A stretch of DNA of 64,000 bases, taken from contig JANXUC010000090.1 of the NCBI GenBank assembly GCA_025352065.1, positions 62,001-126,000 of the forward strand. The letters are read 5' to 3'. The position numbers were made by a program, and so were the translations under genes. The notes beneath the pieces are model-generated. The model saw only the letters and a program-made list of their open reading frames with translations. It was not told the origin of the DNA and did no database searches. The stretch's first letter is position 1. Every line of letters begins with the position of its first letter. The stretch comes from Acidobacteriaceae bacterium (GTDB lineage: Bacteria > Acidobacteriota > Terriglobia > Terriglobales > Acidobacteriaceae). Of the stretch, positions 34,564-43,213 are shown in pieces.

Positions 34564-35157
34564 TCAGGTTGAGCCGTGCGACTGCCGCTGCCGATAGGCC
34601 GCCGCCCGCAGTTTGTTTCCGCAGATGTCCAGGCTGCACCAGGAGCGGGTCCCACTCTTGCTAGTGTCGTAAAAATAGAGGACGCATTCGGGGTTCTTGC
34701 ATCGACGGATGCGACGGATATCGGCTGTCGTCAAGAGCTGGGCGAAGGAAAGCGCAATAGGCGCACACAGGTCCTCCGGTTCCCGCAATACCCAGTCTGT
34801 ATTAAGCCTGAACTGTCGACCCTTTTCTTGAAGATCGAAGCGGATGGCGTGTCGCTGAAGCAGCCGGTTAACGGAATCCATCAGGGAGCGCGGGATCCTG
34901 CCATTGCGGATCAGTTCCTGCAATCCCGAACGCAGCTCCTGTCGGAAGCTTCGGGCTAGTCTTAGGGCCTTGGCCAGAACTTCTGAAGGGGTCTGTGCCG
35001 CCTTTATGAGCTTGGATTGGACGAGCCAATGGGCGAAATCCTCTTCGCTCGCTAGCAGTTCAATCGTTTTGGCGTCATGCACAATCTCCGTGTTTACAAA
35101 GTCCAAGGCCGGCCAATTTCCCAGCCAGAGGAATTTGTCTTTTTCTGAAACTTTCAT
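34564..35157 (-). CDS. CGNR zinc-finger (ABATE) transcriptional regulator
   Basis: A 197-residue protein with an N-terminal ABATE-like domain (FVNTEIVHDAKTIELLASEEDFAHWL) and a C-terminal CGNR zinc finger (about 150-190): RRCKNPECVLYFYDTSKSG, W-C, and DICGNKLRAAAYRQR, where the name-giving CGNR reads CGNK. Such proteins are probable DNA-binding regulators. It is divergent from the AhpD-like gene; the shared 80-base space holds an inverted repeat, so control of that neighbour and of itself is likely. Confidence 0.85.
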   Translation of the reverse strand: MKVSEKDKFLWLGNWPALDFVNTEIVHDAKTIELLASEEDFAHWLVQSKLIKAAQTPSEVLAKALRLARSFRQELRSGLQELIRNGRIPRSLMDSVNRLLQRHAIRFDLQEKGRQFRLNTDWVLREPEDLCAPIALSFAQLLTTADIRRIRRCKNPECVLYFYDTSKSGTRSWCSLDICGNKLRAAAYRQRQSHGST

Positions 35158-35180
35158 AGATGATCCACATCTGACCCATA

Positions 35181-35204
35181 ACAGTCAAAACAAACATAGA
35201 CTGT
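35181..35204. promoter_or_regulatory. Inverted repeat in CGNR/AhpD divergent promoter region
   Basis: ACAGTC (35181-35186) and GACTGT (35199-35204) are exact complements separated by 12 bases, about one and a half helical turns centre to centre. A position between two divergent starts suggests an operator, perhaps for the CGNR protein. Confidence 0.4.
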
Positions 35205-35237
35205 AACATACAGAGTTAGATGCACAAGGAGATCAAA

Positions 35238-35783
35238 ATGGCTCGTCTACCGATTATCGATCCGGACACCGCTACCGGAAAAGCCAAGGACCTGCTCGAT
35301 GCTGTCCAGGCCAAGCTTAAGATCACCCCCAACATGACCAAGGTTATGGCGAACTCACCAGCCGTTCTGCAGGCCTACCTCGGATTCAGCGGCGCACTGG
35401 CAGAAGGAACGCTCGACGTAAAATTGCGCGAACAGATTGCGCTGGCCGTCGGACAGAGCAATGAATGTCAGTACTGCGTTTCGGCGCACACTGCCATCGG
35501 CAAGATGGTGGGGCTGCCGCAGTCGGAACTGGTAGCCAGCCGCGGTGGGCACAGCACGTCGGCCAAATCAGAAGCGGCGCTTAGCTTTTCCAAGAAAGTA
35601 ATCGCCGACGGAGGCAAAGCTTCCGCCGCCGAGGTCGAAGCCTTGCGAACCGCGGGCTTTAGCGATGGCGAAATCGCGGAGATCGTTGCTCACATCGCGC
35701 TCAACGTTTTCACCAACTATTTCAACAACATCACGGAAGTCGATGTAGACTTCCCGAAAGTCGACCTGCTGCAAGTGGCGTAA
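35238..35783 (+). CDS. AhpD-like carboxymuconolactone decarboxylase family protein
   Basis: A 181-residue all-helical protein with the AhpD-type redox motif [21 protein letters not shown]: Glu, CxxC and His of the proton relay. Members reduce peroxiredoxins or have peroxidase activity. ATG at 35238 has AAGGAG six bases upstream and is preferred over ATG at 35220. It is followed by the DUF1348 gene on the same strand after 101 bases. Confidence 0.92.
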   Translation: MARLPIIDPDTATGKAKDLLDAVQAKLKITPNMTKVMANSPAVLQAYLGFSGALAEGTLDVKLREQIALAVGQSNECQYCVSAHTAIGKMVGLPQSELVASRGGHSTSAKSEAALSFSKKVIADGGKASAAEVEALRTAGFSDGEIAEIVAHIALNVFTNYFNNITEVDVDFPKVDLLQVA

Positions 35784-35884
35784 GCGGCACAGCAGATTCT
35801 GTTGGCCCGGTATGGCCCGCGCCGGAGTGCGCGGGCTTGCCTTCTCGAGTGGATACAAATCAGCGAATCATGGAAGGAGAACTT

Positions 35885-36298
35885 ATGGCGGAAATCATCA
35901 AGCCTCCATTTACGGAAGAAAGTGCATTACGCAAAGTGCAGATCGCGGAAGACCTTTGGAACACTCGCGATGCTGAGCGGGTAGCCATGGCCTATACCGA
36001 AGATTCAGAATGGCGGAACCGGACAGACTTTCTTACTGGTCGTAAAGCCATCATCGAATTCTTGCAACGAAAGTGGAACCGGGAGCTGGACTATCGCCTT
36101 AAGAAAGAGCTATGGGGATTCCGCAACAACCGCATGGCCGTCCGCTTCGAATACGAATGGCACAATGGCAGCGGCGACTGGTTTCGCAGCTACGGCAACG
36201 AACTGTGGGAATTCGCGGAAAGCGGCTTGATGCAGAAGCGCTTCGCCAGCATCAACGATTTGCCGATTCAGAGCGAGGAGCGAAGGGTTGGAGTTTAG
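35885..36298 (+). CDS. DUF1348 (NTF2-like) protein
   Basis: A 137-residue NTF2-like protein. The sequence closely follows DUF1348: [86 protein letters not shown]. Function of the family is unknown; a small-molecule binding pocket is usual for the fold. ATG at 35885 has AAGGAG; probable operon with the AhpD-like gene, which suggests a link to oxidative or aldehyde stress (inference). Confidence 0.9.
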   Translation: MAEIIKPPFTEESALRKVQIAEDLWNTRDAERVAMAYTEDSEWRNRTDFLTGRKAIIEFLQRKWNRELDYRLKKELWGFRNNRMAVRFEYEWHNGSGDWFRSYGNELWEFAESGLMQKRFASINDLPIQSEERRVGV

Positions 36299-36621
36299 CG
36301 GCTGCTTGTCGCCGAAAGCTCGGACTTGAAATGCTTGGCTTTGGACAAGTCTTTGGTTAATTCCGCCGCATGAAATGCACCGGAGAGTGCTCCACGGCGT
36401 CGAGACGCTTTTTCCAGTGAAGCTTCAAATTCAGGCAGAGCCTCAACTGGGCGATTCAATTCCAGCAGCAGGTAGCCAAGTTGTTCTCGCGCAGGCTCGA
36501 TGGGGCCCGGCGTGGTGGGACGTTTCTCCAGCATTCGTGCCACCCATCTGCGGCGGTGACTTAGGTTTGGCGTGATCGAGTATTCCAACCAGGTTTCACT
36601 TCCTAAACCCTCTGCCCTCAT
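36295..36621 (-). pseudogene. TPR protein C-terminal remnant
   Basis: An open frame of 108 codons whose middle looks like the last TPR unit of a larger protein (REQLGYLLLELNRPVEALPEFEASLEKASRR, FHAAELTKDLSKAKHFKSEL). The N-terminal 30 codons do not continue the repeat pattern and no ribosome binding site is evident. Probably a gene remnant, possibly a short expressed protein. Confidence 0.45.
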
Positions 36622-36649
36622 CCTCTGCTGGATTTTGTTCTCTATTTAG

Positions 36650-37077
36650 TATGCTCAAGAGCAGGGCGATCTGCAACAGGCTGCCTCCCGCTACGAGTGG
36701 GGCTGCAACTGGCGACCGATACTCAACTGCGCGGTTCCGCCTATACCAACCTTGGACCGATATATTTTGCTCAGCACAACTATCCGCGCGCTCAGAGGAG
36801 CTTTGAGTCGGCAATCCAGCGCAATCGCACATATCCGGTATTTTTTTTGGACTTGGGTTTGATCGCCTAGAAAAACGGCGACTGGAAGACCGCAGCCAAT
36901 TACTATGCGCGTTTGGCTGCAGTTGAGCCGACCGATGTAGCCTATCTGCTGCTATCTCGTGCGCTTGAGCGGGTCGGGAGCATTGAGGATGCAAAACGGG
37001 CGGACCAATTGGCAAGGCAGATCTCGAGCGACATCCAGCAGACTCAGCAGACTGCCGATCATCTGATGCTGCAATAA
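36650..37077 (+). pseudogene. Decayed TPR-repeat gene
   Basis: Coding-like sequence without an intact frame. EQGDLQQAASRYE (frame 2, from about 36659) continues after a frameshift near 36700 as LQLATDTQLRGSAYTNLGPI and VFFLDLGLIA in frame 1. A TAG stops it at 36868-36870, after which the TPR pattern resumes (KNGDWKTAANYYARLAAVEP, YLLLSRALERVGSIEDAKRA) to a TAA at 37075-37077. The region 36.3-37.1 kb thus holds only TPR remnants. Confidence 0.65.
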
Positions 37078-37139
37078 CGGCACCATGTTCCAGCAAGATG
37101 TTCCATGTAGAATCCCACCCCTTCTTAGAGAAGTAGTCG

Positions 37140-38180
37140 TCAGTATCCGCCACCATCCAGTTGTACCTTGCCGCGAAACATGCGATAGATGTAGACGAAA
37201 TATCCCAGAGTTAGGACCATACCGATGGTCCACCAGACCAAACCCACCACAAGGCCATGATGCCCGGCAGCGGTGCTGTAAATGGTCAGACTGTAAGCGG
37301 GGTTGGTGCTGGCCGGAAGCACGACCGGATAGAGTGCGTAAACCGCGCCTACCAGCATTCCAGTAATGTACACGCAAGAGGCAAGGAACGCACGCAGCTC
37401 CTTGCCATCTCGTGTTGCCAGGCGCATGACCACGAGGCTGCCCACAACTATGACTGGGATCAAAAATCCGACCGGATGCGACAGATAGTTCTCTTTGATC
37501 GAAGGACGAACAAACCATGTCGCAACCAGGCTGACCAGGGTGAGTAGGAGCTGAACGGGCCATGCCGCTGCCGCTGCGCGTCGCGCTCGCTGGCCGAGTT
37601 CGCCGTCGGTCTTGAGCGAGACGTAAAGTGCACCGTGCGCCGTCAGGGTTACGAGTGCGACCACTCCCGTCATGATGGTGTACCAGTCGAGGATGCCAGG
37701 ATGCGGCCCGATCTGAAAATTGGTCCATAACGGCTCAAAGAAGTAGCCGTCCGAGCCCAGCGGCACGCCTCGGATGACGTTGCCAAGCGCTGCGCCAAAG
37801 AAGATTGCCAACAGAGCGCTGGAGACCGAGAAGATGACATCAAAGAATCCCTGCCAGACGGGGTTATCCATGTGCGCCCGCAATTCAATGCCAATGCCGC
37901 GCAGCATCAGCAGCCACAAGACGATCATCAGCGGCAGGTAGAAGCCGCTGAATGCCGAGGCATAGAGCAGCGGATAGGCGAAGTAAAGGGTTCCGCCAGC
38001 GGCCAGCAGCCAGACTTCGTTGCCGTCCCAGACAGGGCCGATGGAGCGCAGGATTTTGCGGCGTTCCTCCGTCGTTCGAGCCACTACGAGGTAGATGATT
38101 CCGGCGCCTAAATCAAAACCATCCAGCACCACATAAGCGGCGATCATGACAGCGACAATCACGAACCAGACGGTTTCCAT
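37140..38180 (-). CDS. cydB: Cytochrome bd ubiquinol oxidase subunit II
   Basis: CydB forms, with CydA, the bd-type quinol oxidase that reduces oxygen to water at low oxygen. The 346-residue protein has eight hydrophobic segments and the family opening VWFVIVAVMIAAYVVLDGFDLGAG, and then GNEVWLLAAGGTLYFAYP. It lies 24 bases downstream of cydA on the same strand. No cydX-like small gene or cydCD follow. Confidence 0.96.
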   Translation of the reverse strand: METVWFVIVAVMIAAYVVLDGFDLGAGIIYLVVARTTEERRKILRSIGPVWDGNEVWLLAAGGTLYFAYPLLYASAFSGFYLPLMIVLWLLMLRGIGIELRAHMDNPVWQGFFDVIFSVSSALLAIFFGAALGNVIRGVPLGSDGYFFEPLWTNFQIGPHPGILDWYTIMTGVVALVTLTAHGALYVSLKTDGELGQRARRAAAAAWPVQLLLTLVSLVATWFVRPSIKENYLSHPVGFLIPVIVVGSLVVMRLATRDGKELRAFLASCVYITGMLVGAVYALYPVVLPASTNPAYSLTIYSTAAGHHGLVVGLVWWTIGMVLTLGYFVYIYRMFRGKVQLDGGGY

Positions 38181-38204
38181 GCAATCCTCTTCTTTTGCGT
38201 AACG

Positions 38205-39539
38205 CTAGTGCGCCGCGGGCTGCGCGATGGGGCCGTTTTCAATCTCACGGCGAATCAGGAACAGGAAAAAGATGCTGAGCACGGTGTACATCCCCATGAA
38301 TCCCAGAAGCGTAAACAAGCCATTGCTGGCGGAGACCAGCTTCGAATAGCCATCGGCCGTTCGCATCAGTCCGTACACCAGCCAGGGCTGGCGGCCGATT
38401 TCGGCGGTCATCCATCCAGCGGTGTTCGCGATGTAAGGGAAGGGCAGGCTGAGCAGGAGGATCCATTGCATCCAGCGAGCGCCGTAAAGTTTGCCGCGCC
38501 ACAACAGAAACGCAGCGACAACCATGATGGCAATGAAGAGCGTTCCGAGGCCCACCATGATGTGGTAGCTGTAGTAAAGAAGCGCGATATTGTCAGGCCA
38601 GGTGTCGGGCGGAAATGCGTTGAGCCCGCGAACTTCAGCTTGCCAAACCTTGTAGGTCAGGAAGCTCAACATCTTTGGAACCACTAGAGGATTGTCGATC
38701 CGTTGTTCCGCAACATTGGGCTGACCCAGGATGATGAGCGGAGCGCCCGGTTCACTTTTGAATAAGGCTTCCATAGCGGCCAGCGTTGCAGGCTGATTCT
38801 GAGCCACCATTCGGCCCTGCCCATCCCCAGTGGGAAACAGCTGCAGAATGCTGAAAATGAGGCCTGCCACCACGCCCACGCGGACGAACAGTTTGCCGTG
38901 TTCCTGATACTTGCCCCAGAGCAAATAAAACGCCCCCACGGATGCCATGGCAAATGCGCCCGTGATCCCCGCGCCGCTCATGTTGTGGGCATATTGCCAC
39001 CACGCCCAAGGATTGAGCATCAGAGCCCAGAAGCTAGTCAAATGTAGCGAGCCGTCGGCAGCCTTGGTGTAGCCCACGGGATGCTGCATCCACGCGTCAG
39101 TGGCGATAATGAAGAAACCCGAGAGCCACGAACCTAGGCACACCGCAACCGCCGACCACCAGTGCCCTTTCGGCCCAAGCCGTTTTTCGCCGTAGAGAAA
39201 GAGGCCCAGGAACGCGGATTCCAGGAAGAATGCGAACATTCCTTCCATTGCGAGCGTCTGGCCGATGATGCCGCCCGCGAAGCGCGAGAACAGAGACCAG
39301 TTGGTGCCAAACTGGAATTCCATGGGAATCCCGGTCACCACGCCGAGTACGAAATTGATGCCGAAAATCCGCGCCCAAAACCGTGCGGCTTGGTTGTAAA
39401 CCTCGTCATTGCGACGCAGAGCCATCGTCTTAAGGACGACGATCAGGGGCGCTAATCCCATCGTAAGTTGCGGAAAGAGGTAGTGAAAAGTGACAGTGAA
39501 GGCGAAGTGCAGGCGGTGAATCAGAAGGGCGCTATCCAT
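38205..39539 (-). CDS. cydA: Cytochrome bd ubiquinol oxidase subunit I
   Basis: Heme- and quinol-binding subunit of the bd oxidase. The 444-residue length means the quinol loop is the short type seen in CIO and Bacillus enzymes, not the long E. coli type. MDSALLIHRLHFAFTVTFHYLFPQLTMG carries the N-terminal heme ligand region. ATG at 39539 is chosen because the family begins there; the upstream in-frame extension runs through the promoter. Expression is probably controlled by a Crp/Fnr-type regulator (site at 39598-39613). Confidence 0.95.
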   Translation of the reverse strand: MDSALLIHRLHFAFTVTFHYLFPQLTMGLAPLIVVLKTMALRRNDEVYNQAARFWARIFGINFVLGVVTGIPMEFQFGTNWSLFSRFAGGIIGQTLAMEGMFAFFLESAFLGLFLYGEKRLGPKGHWWSAVAVCLGSWLSGFFIIATDAWMQHPVGYTKAADGSLHLTSFWALMLNPWAWWQYAHNMSGAGITGAFAMASVGAFYLLWGKYQEHGKLFVRVGVVAGLIFSILQLFPTGDGQGRMVAQNQPATLAAMEALFKSEPGAPLIILGQPNVAEQRIDNPLVVPKMLSFLTYKVWQAEVRGLNAFPPDTWPDNIALLYYSYHIMVGLGTLFIAIMVVAAFLLWRGKLYGARWMQWILLLSLPFPYIANTAGWMTAEIGRQPWLVYGLMRTADGYSKLVSASNGLFTLLGFMGMYTVLSIFFLFLIRREIENGPIAQPAAH

Positions 39540-39570
39540 TCTTGCCTCGCGTGGTGGTTCGAAAAAATGG

Positions 39571-39613
39571 AGTATACCGAATGGCCTTAGGAGACTCTGT
39601 GATTGCAATCACA
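39571..39613 (-). promoter_or_regulatory. cydAB promoter with Crp/Fnr-family site
   Basis: TGTGATTGCAATCACA (39598-39613) is a perfect 16-base palindrome matching TGTGA-N6-TCACA; the inner TGAT-N4-ATCA is also close to an Fnr site. On the minus strand a -10 box TATACT occupies 39576-39571, so the start point is about 39564 and the palindrome is centred near -41.5. That is the class II activator position, and no good -35 box is present, as expected of such promoters. Confidence 0.65.
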
Positions 39614-39638
39614 ATCTAGCGGTGAGAGGGGCTAATTT

Positions 39639-40481
39639 CTAACTCTTGCGTAGCAATTCCGCAGCCGACAGCAGCGCATTCATCGATCCGGAGCGAAAGC
39701 CCTCCAGATCGAGCGTGACATACGCGAAGCCGAGGGCTTTGAAGATGCGGGTGAATTCGGCGGCCATCGCTGGAGAGAGTGCGCGGGGCAGGTCTTCGCG
39801 AGCGATTTCGAGGCGCACGATTTCTCCGTGATGGCGGACACGGACCTGCGGGAAGCCGAGAGCATGGAGAGCATCCTCTCCCTGCTCCACGACAGCGAGA
39901 TTCTCGCGCGTAACCGGGCGCCCATACTCGATGCGGGACGACAGGCAGGCGGAGGCGGGCTTATCCCAGACGCGGAGTCCGGCGAGGCGGGCGAGGTCGC
40001 GGACATCTTGTTTGCTCAGCTGAGCGTCGAGCAGCGGTGCGGCGACATGGTGCTGCGCCGCTGCTTGCTGGCCCGGGCGGAAGTCGCCTTGGTCGTCGAG
40101 ATTCACGCCATAAGCAATCGCATCGAAGCCGTTGGCTTGGCGGAATTGCTCCATGAGTGCGAAGAGTTCGTCCTTGCAGTGGAAGCAGCGTTGAAAGTCG
40201 TTGCGCGCGTACTCGGGGCGGTCAAGTTCTTCCGTTTGAATGACTTGCACGGTGATGTGCTGCTCTTCGGCGAAGCTGAGCGCATCGGCGAGCTGCTTGC
40301 GTGCGAGGCTGGGAGAGTCGGCGATGACGGCCAGCATGTTCGCGCCCAGAGCCTTGTATGCCGCCCATGCCAGAAAAGCGGAATCCACTCCGCCCGAGTA
40401 GGCCACTAGAGTGCGCCCTAAAGAGCGTAGACGAGCGTCGAGCGCGGTCTGCTTGCTCGCGAGATCGAGGACTGGAGGCAT
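39639..40481 (-). CDS. larE: ATP-dependent sulfur transferase LarE
   Basis: LarE supplies sulfur for the nickel-pincer nucleotide cofactor of lactate racemase-type enzymes. The 280-residue protein has the PP-loop AYSGGVDSAFLAW (about 28-38) and the Cys of SACLSSRIEYG (179), which is the sacrificial Cys in Lactobacillus LarE. Two more cysteines (RCFHC, 99 and 102) match LarE forms thought to hold a [4Fe-4S] cluster that carries the sulfur. ATG at 40481 is preferred. larA, larB and larC are not in the window. It is upstream of cydAB on the same strand. Confidence 0.88.
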   Translation of the reverse strand: MPPVLDLASKQTALDARLRSLGRTLVAYSGGVDSAFLAWAAYKALGANMLAVIADSPSLARKQLADALSFAEEQHITVQVIQTEELDRPEYARNDFQRCFHCKDELFALMEQFRQANGFDAIAYGVNLDDQGDFRPGQQAAAQHHVAAPLLDAQLSKQDVRDLARLAGLRVWDKPASACLSSRIEYGRPVTRENLAVVEQGEDALHALGFPQVRVRHHGEIVRLEIAREDLPRALSPAMAAEFTRIFKALGFAYVTLDLEGFRSGSMNALLSAAELLRKS

Positions 40482-40530
40482 TGCTTGTTGATGGTAATGC
40501 AAAGAGAGGTTTTGGGGAACTTCGGTGCCA

Positions 40531-40550
40531 CAGCGGAGCAATCTCCGCTG
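40531..40550. repeat. GTGTGG-type hairpin repeat
   Basis: CAGCGGAG/CTCCGCTG with loop CAAT, followed by CCACACGAG; inverted copy of the element at 10.79 kb. It lies between lptD and larE. Confidence 0.55.
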
Positions 40551-40563
40551 CCACACGAGCCTT

Positions 40564-43014
40564 CTAGAACGTTGGTTCTTGCCTCCGCAGGTTGCCGAAT
40601 CCGCCCAGGTTCGCCAGGTTGAAGCGGAAAAGGTATTCGTTTTCGTTGCGGCCTACCGAGCTGAGGACGATGCGGCGGTATTCCAGGCTCACGCCGCAGC
40701 AGTTCCAGTTGTAGGTGGTCTGCACCGAGCCATATTGCAGATAGCTGCTCTTTTTCTGAGTCTGCAGATTCCTGCCCTTGTCGGCGTTGGGATCAAAGCC
40801 GAAGCTGGAGAGCGCGCTCCAACCACGCTTCTCGGGTGAGCTATAGCCCAGCAGGACGCGGAACTGGTGGTATTCGGACGGACTCATCTTGAGCGGGTTC
40901 TTGGACAAAATCACGGGGAGCGTGCGCAAAAGATTATCGCTGCCTCCAACCGTGATGTCGCCGAAGTGGTAGGTGACGATGGCGGTGCTGGAATCGATGC
41001 GGCCTTTCTTGAAATCGTAGTCGAGGTTCCACTCGGCTTCGGATCGCGGCGAGGTCTGAATGCGCAAGCGCGAGATGATCGGCGACCAAAGACGGCGATC
41101 AGTGAGAAATGAAATCCCCGTGAAATCGGAGGTTGTTGCCAATACGTTGGTTTGACCACTGATCAGCGCGTGTCCGAATTCGGGATCAAGGAAGTATTTC
41201 TGGGCGATTCTCCAGCTCAGAATTTCACGGGCCGCCGGAGTTTTGGGGCAGGGCTGGCCTCGAGTGTCCTCCTTCTGCCAAGGATGCTTGGCGGATCGTG
41301 ACTGCGTTTGCATACCTGCCACGAGGTAGCCCTCTGGGTCATGACAATCGACCGACGTTGACTTTCCCCCTTTGGCGTAAAGCCGTTGCGTGAGGCCAAG
41401 TTCCAGTTCGTTCGTGTTGCTTAAGATGTCGCGCGAATCGAAGCGCAAAACATTTGCAAAGTTGTTAATGCCGGTCACATAACGATAGGTAAGGCTCGGT
41501 TCCAATACGTGTTTGAGCGTTAGGCCGAAAACCTCTTTTTGGAACACACGCTCCAGCGCGGGTGGCCTCAGGTCCAATGTAGCTTCCAGTGCTTTGCGGT
41601 TCAGCTGGCTGTCGGTGGCGCGCCCCAAGCTTTTGGTGGGAAGAAGTTCGTGGGTATAGAGGGTGTCTCGCAGCGCCACCTCCGACCGCAGTCCCCATCC
41701 CCGCCAATGAAGTGGCAGCGCGATGCTGGGATGGAAATCGAAGCGTCCCACCAGGTTCGCCGTGCGGAAGTTCGGCTCGCTGCGGGAAAGGCCCTCGACG
41801 GCTCCGTCGAAAGAGGCCAGAAACGGCGAGTTCCAAAGGGTGTGATCGACGCCGGAAATCTCGAACCCAGGAGCATGCAGAATTGTCACCACGTTACCGA
41901 TATCTGTGGACTGGAAGTTCTGGTAACGCCCGACTTGTGCGTTGTAGAAGAATCCGCTTTTGCTCTTGGAGAGAAACAGTTGGGACTTAACTTCAGAGTT
42001 TACCGCCAGGCTGATGGACTCGCTAAATGCCGAGCGGAACGCGTAGGTGCTGAGGTACTCGACGCTCGCAACCCCGCGAAATCCCCAAGGCAGCGGCCCC
42101 TCGCCGTTGAGGTGAACGTCTTGGCCATCCTGTCCTGCGCGGTCCAGCACGCCGAAATAGGTCAGATCCATGTACGAGTCTTCGCTGGGTCGCCAGCGAA
42201 AGTTTGCATTCTGCGCTAGGCCCCGCTGCGAATAGTACTCGGCGCCAACCGTCAGGTCTTTGCTCCGATCAATGGCCCAATAGAACGAATCGCCGACAAC
42301 AAACCCCTTACGCGAAGAACGTCCGATATGGGGAATCAGAAATCCCGAAGTACGCAATTGTTTGTGGATAGGGTGTGTCGCGTAAGGAAGATAGAGCACC
42401 GGTATTCCGCGTATGCGAAACACGCTGTTGTAGATACGGGCATTACCTGCCGTCTCCACTTCAACCCGCCCCGCGCTGAAGAGCCAGTTGGGGTGCGGCA
42501 TCTGGCAGGAGGTCACAGTGCCGTCATGGACTACGAAATGACTTGGGCCCGTCTTTTCCACCAATTTGCCGGTGAAAGCGAACGGATTATCGGAGAGCAG
42601 CTTAATGTTGCGCCCACGTAGGCGGATACCCGTGGTGCCAGTGACGTCGTAAAAACTGCCGATTTCAGTTTGAACGTTGTAGGTGGCGCGCGAAGCTTCG
42701 ATGTGTTCGTCGCCGGGGCCACCTTCGACGACGACATGGCCTTCGGCGGTGGCCGCGCCGCTATCGGAATCGAACACGACCTCGTCAGCGGAAAGAATCC
42801 AACTGCGGTAATAAATCCTGGCCTGCTGATGCAGTTTGTAGACGGTCCCGACTTTTTCCTGTTGCAGGGAGCAAATCGTGGTTTCGTCGGTGGTCTGCGA
42901 AGACGAAGCCAGCGGTGCGCACGCGCCCGGTGACTGGCTGGTAACTAGCGGAGGAGCCACAAGCGCGTGACAAGCGAGGACTGCCGTGATAATCAATTTA
43001 TAGCGGGACATCAT
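40564..43014 (-). CDS. lptD: LPS-assembly protein LptD
   Basis: Outer-membrane barrel that inserts lipopolysaccharide into the outer leaflet. The 816-residue protein has a signal peptide (about 1-26), an OstA-like N-terminal jellyroll (about 60-170; ADEVVFDSDSGAATAEGHVVVEGG), a linker with cysteines, and a C-terminal barrel (IPVLYLPYATHPI onward, many alternating strands) ending in a Phe. It confirms an LPS-type outer membrane. Start ATG at 43014 (MMSRYKLIITAVLAC); the second Met is equally possible. Confidence 0.93.
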   Translation of the reverse strand: MMSRYKLIITAVLACHALVAPPLVTSQSPGACAPLASSSQTTDETTICSLQQEKVGTVYKLHQQARIYYRSWILSADEVVFDSDSGAATAEGHVVVEGGPGDEHIEASRATYNVQTEIGSFYDVTGTTGIRLRGRNIKLLSDNPFAFTGKLVEKTGPSHFVVHDGTVTSCQMPHPNWLFSAGRVEVETAGNARIYNSVFRIRGIPVLYLPYATHPIHKQLRTSGFLIPHIGRSSRKGFVVGDSFYWAIDRSKDLTVGAEYYSQRGLAQNANFRWRPSEDSYMDLTYFGVLDRAGQDGQDVHLNGEGPLPWGFRGVASVEYLSTYAFRSAFSESISLAVNSEVKSQLFLSKSKSGFFYNAQVGRYQNFQSTDIGNVVTILHAPGFEISGVDHTLWNSPFLASFDGAVEGLSRSEPNFRTANLVGRFDFHPSIALPLHWRGWGLRSEVALRDTLYTHELLPTKSLGRATDSQLNRKALEATLDLRPPALERVFQKEVFGLTLKHVLEPSLTYRYVTGINNFANVLRFDSRDILSNTNELELGLTQRLYAKGGKSTSVDCHDPEGYLVAGMQTQSRSAKHPWQKEDTRGQPCPKTPAAREILSWRIAQKYFLDPEFGHALISGQTNVLATTSDFTGISFLTDRRLWSPIISRLRIQTSPRSEAEWNLDYDFKKGRIDSSTAIVTYHFGDITVGGSDNLLRTLPVILSKNPLKMSPSEYHQFRVLLGYSSPEKRGWSALSSFGFDPNADKGRNLQTQKKSSYLQYGSVQTTYNWNCCGVSLEYRRIVLSSVGRNENEYLFRFNLANLGGFGNLRRQEPTF

Positions 43015-43213
43015 CGCATGGGGTCAGGCGCCCCGCGGACTGAACGGCGGACCTGCCGGGGATATCGAGACCTTAGCATGTCCCGGCGGGTGAATCCAAG
43101 TCAGCTTCGCAGGTTCTTGCGCCACACACGTGGATTAACCGCGCTCTGAGCTTCTGGCTTTCTCCCGACCTTCGCCTCCTTTCGCGGCAGCGTTACGCTG
43201 TCACGTTATTGCT

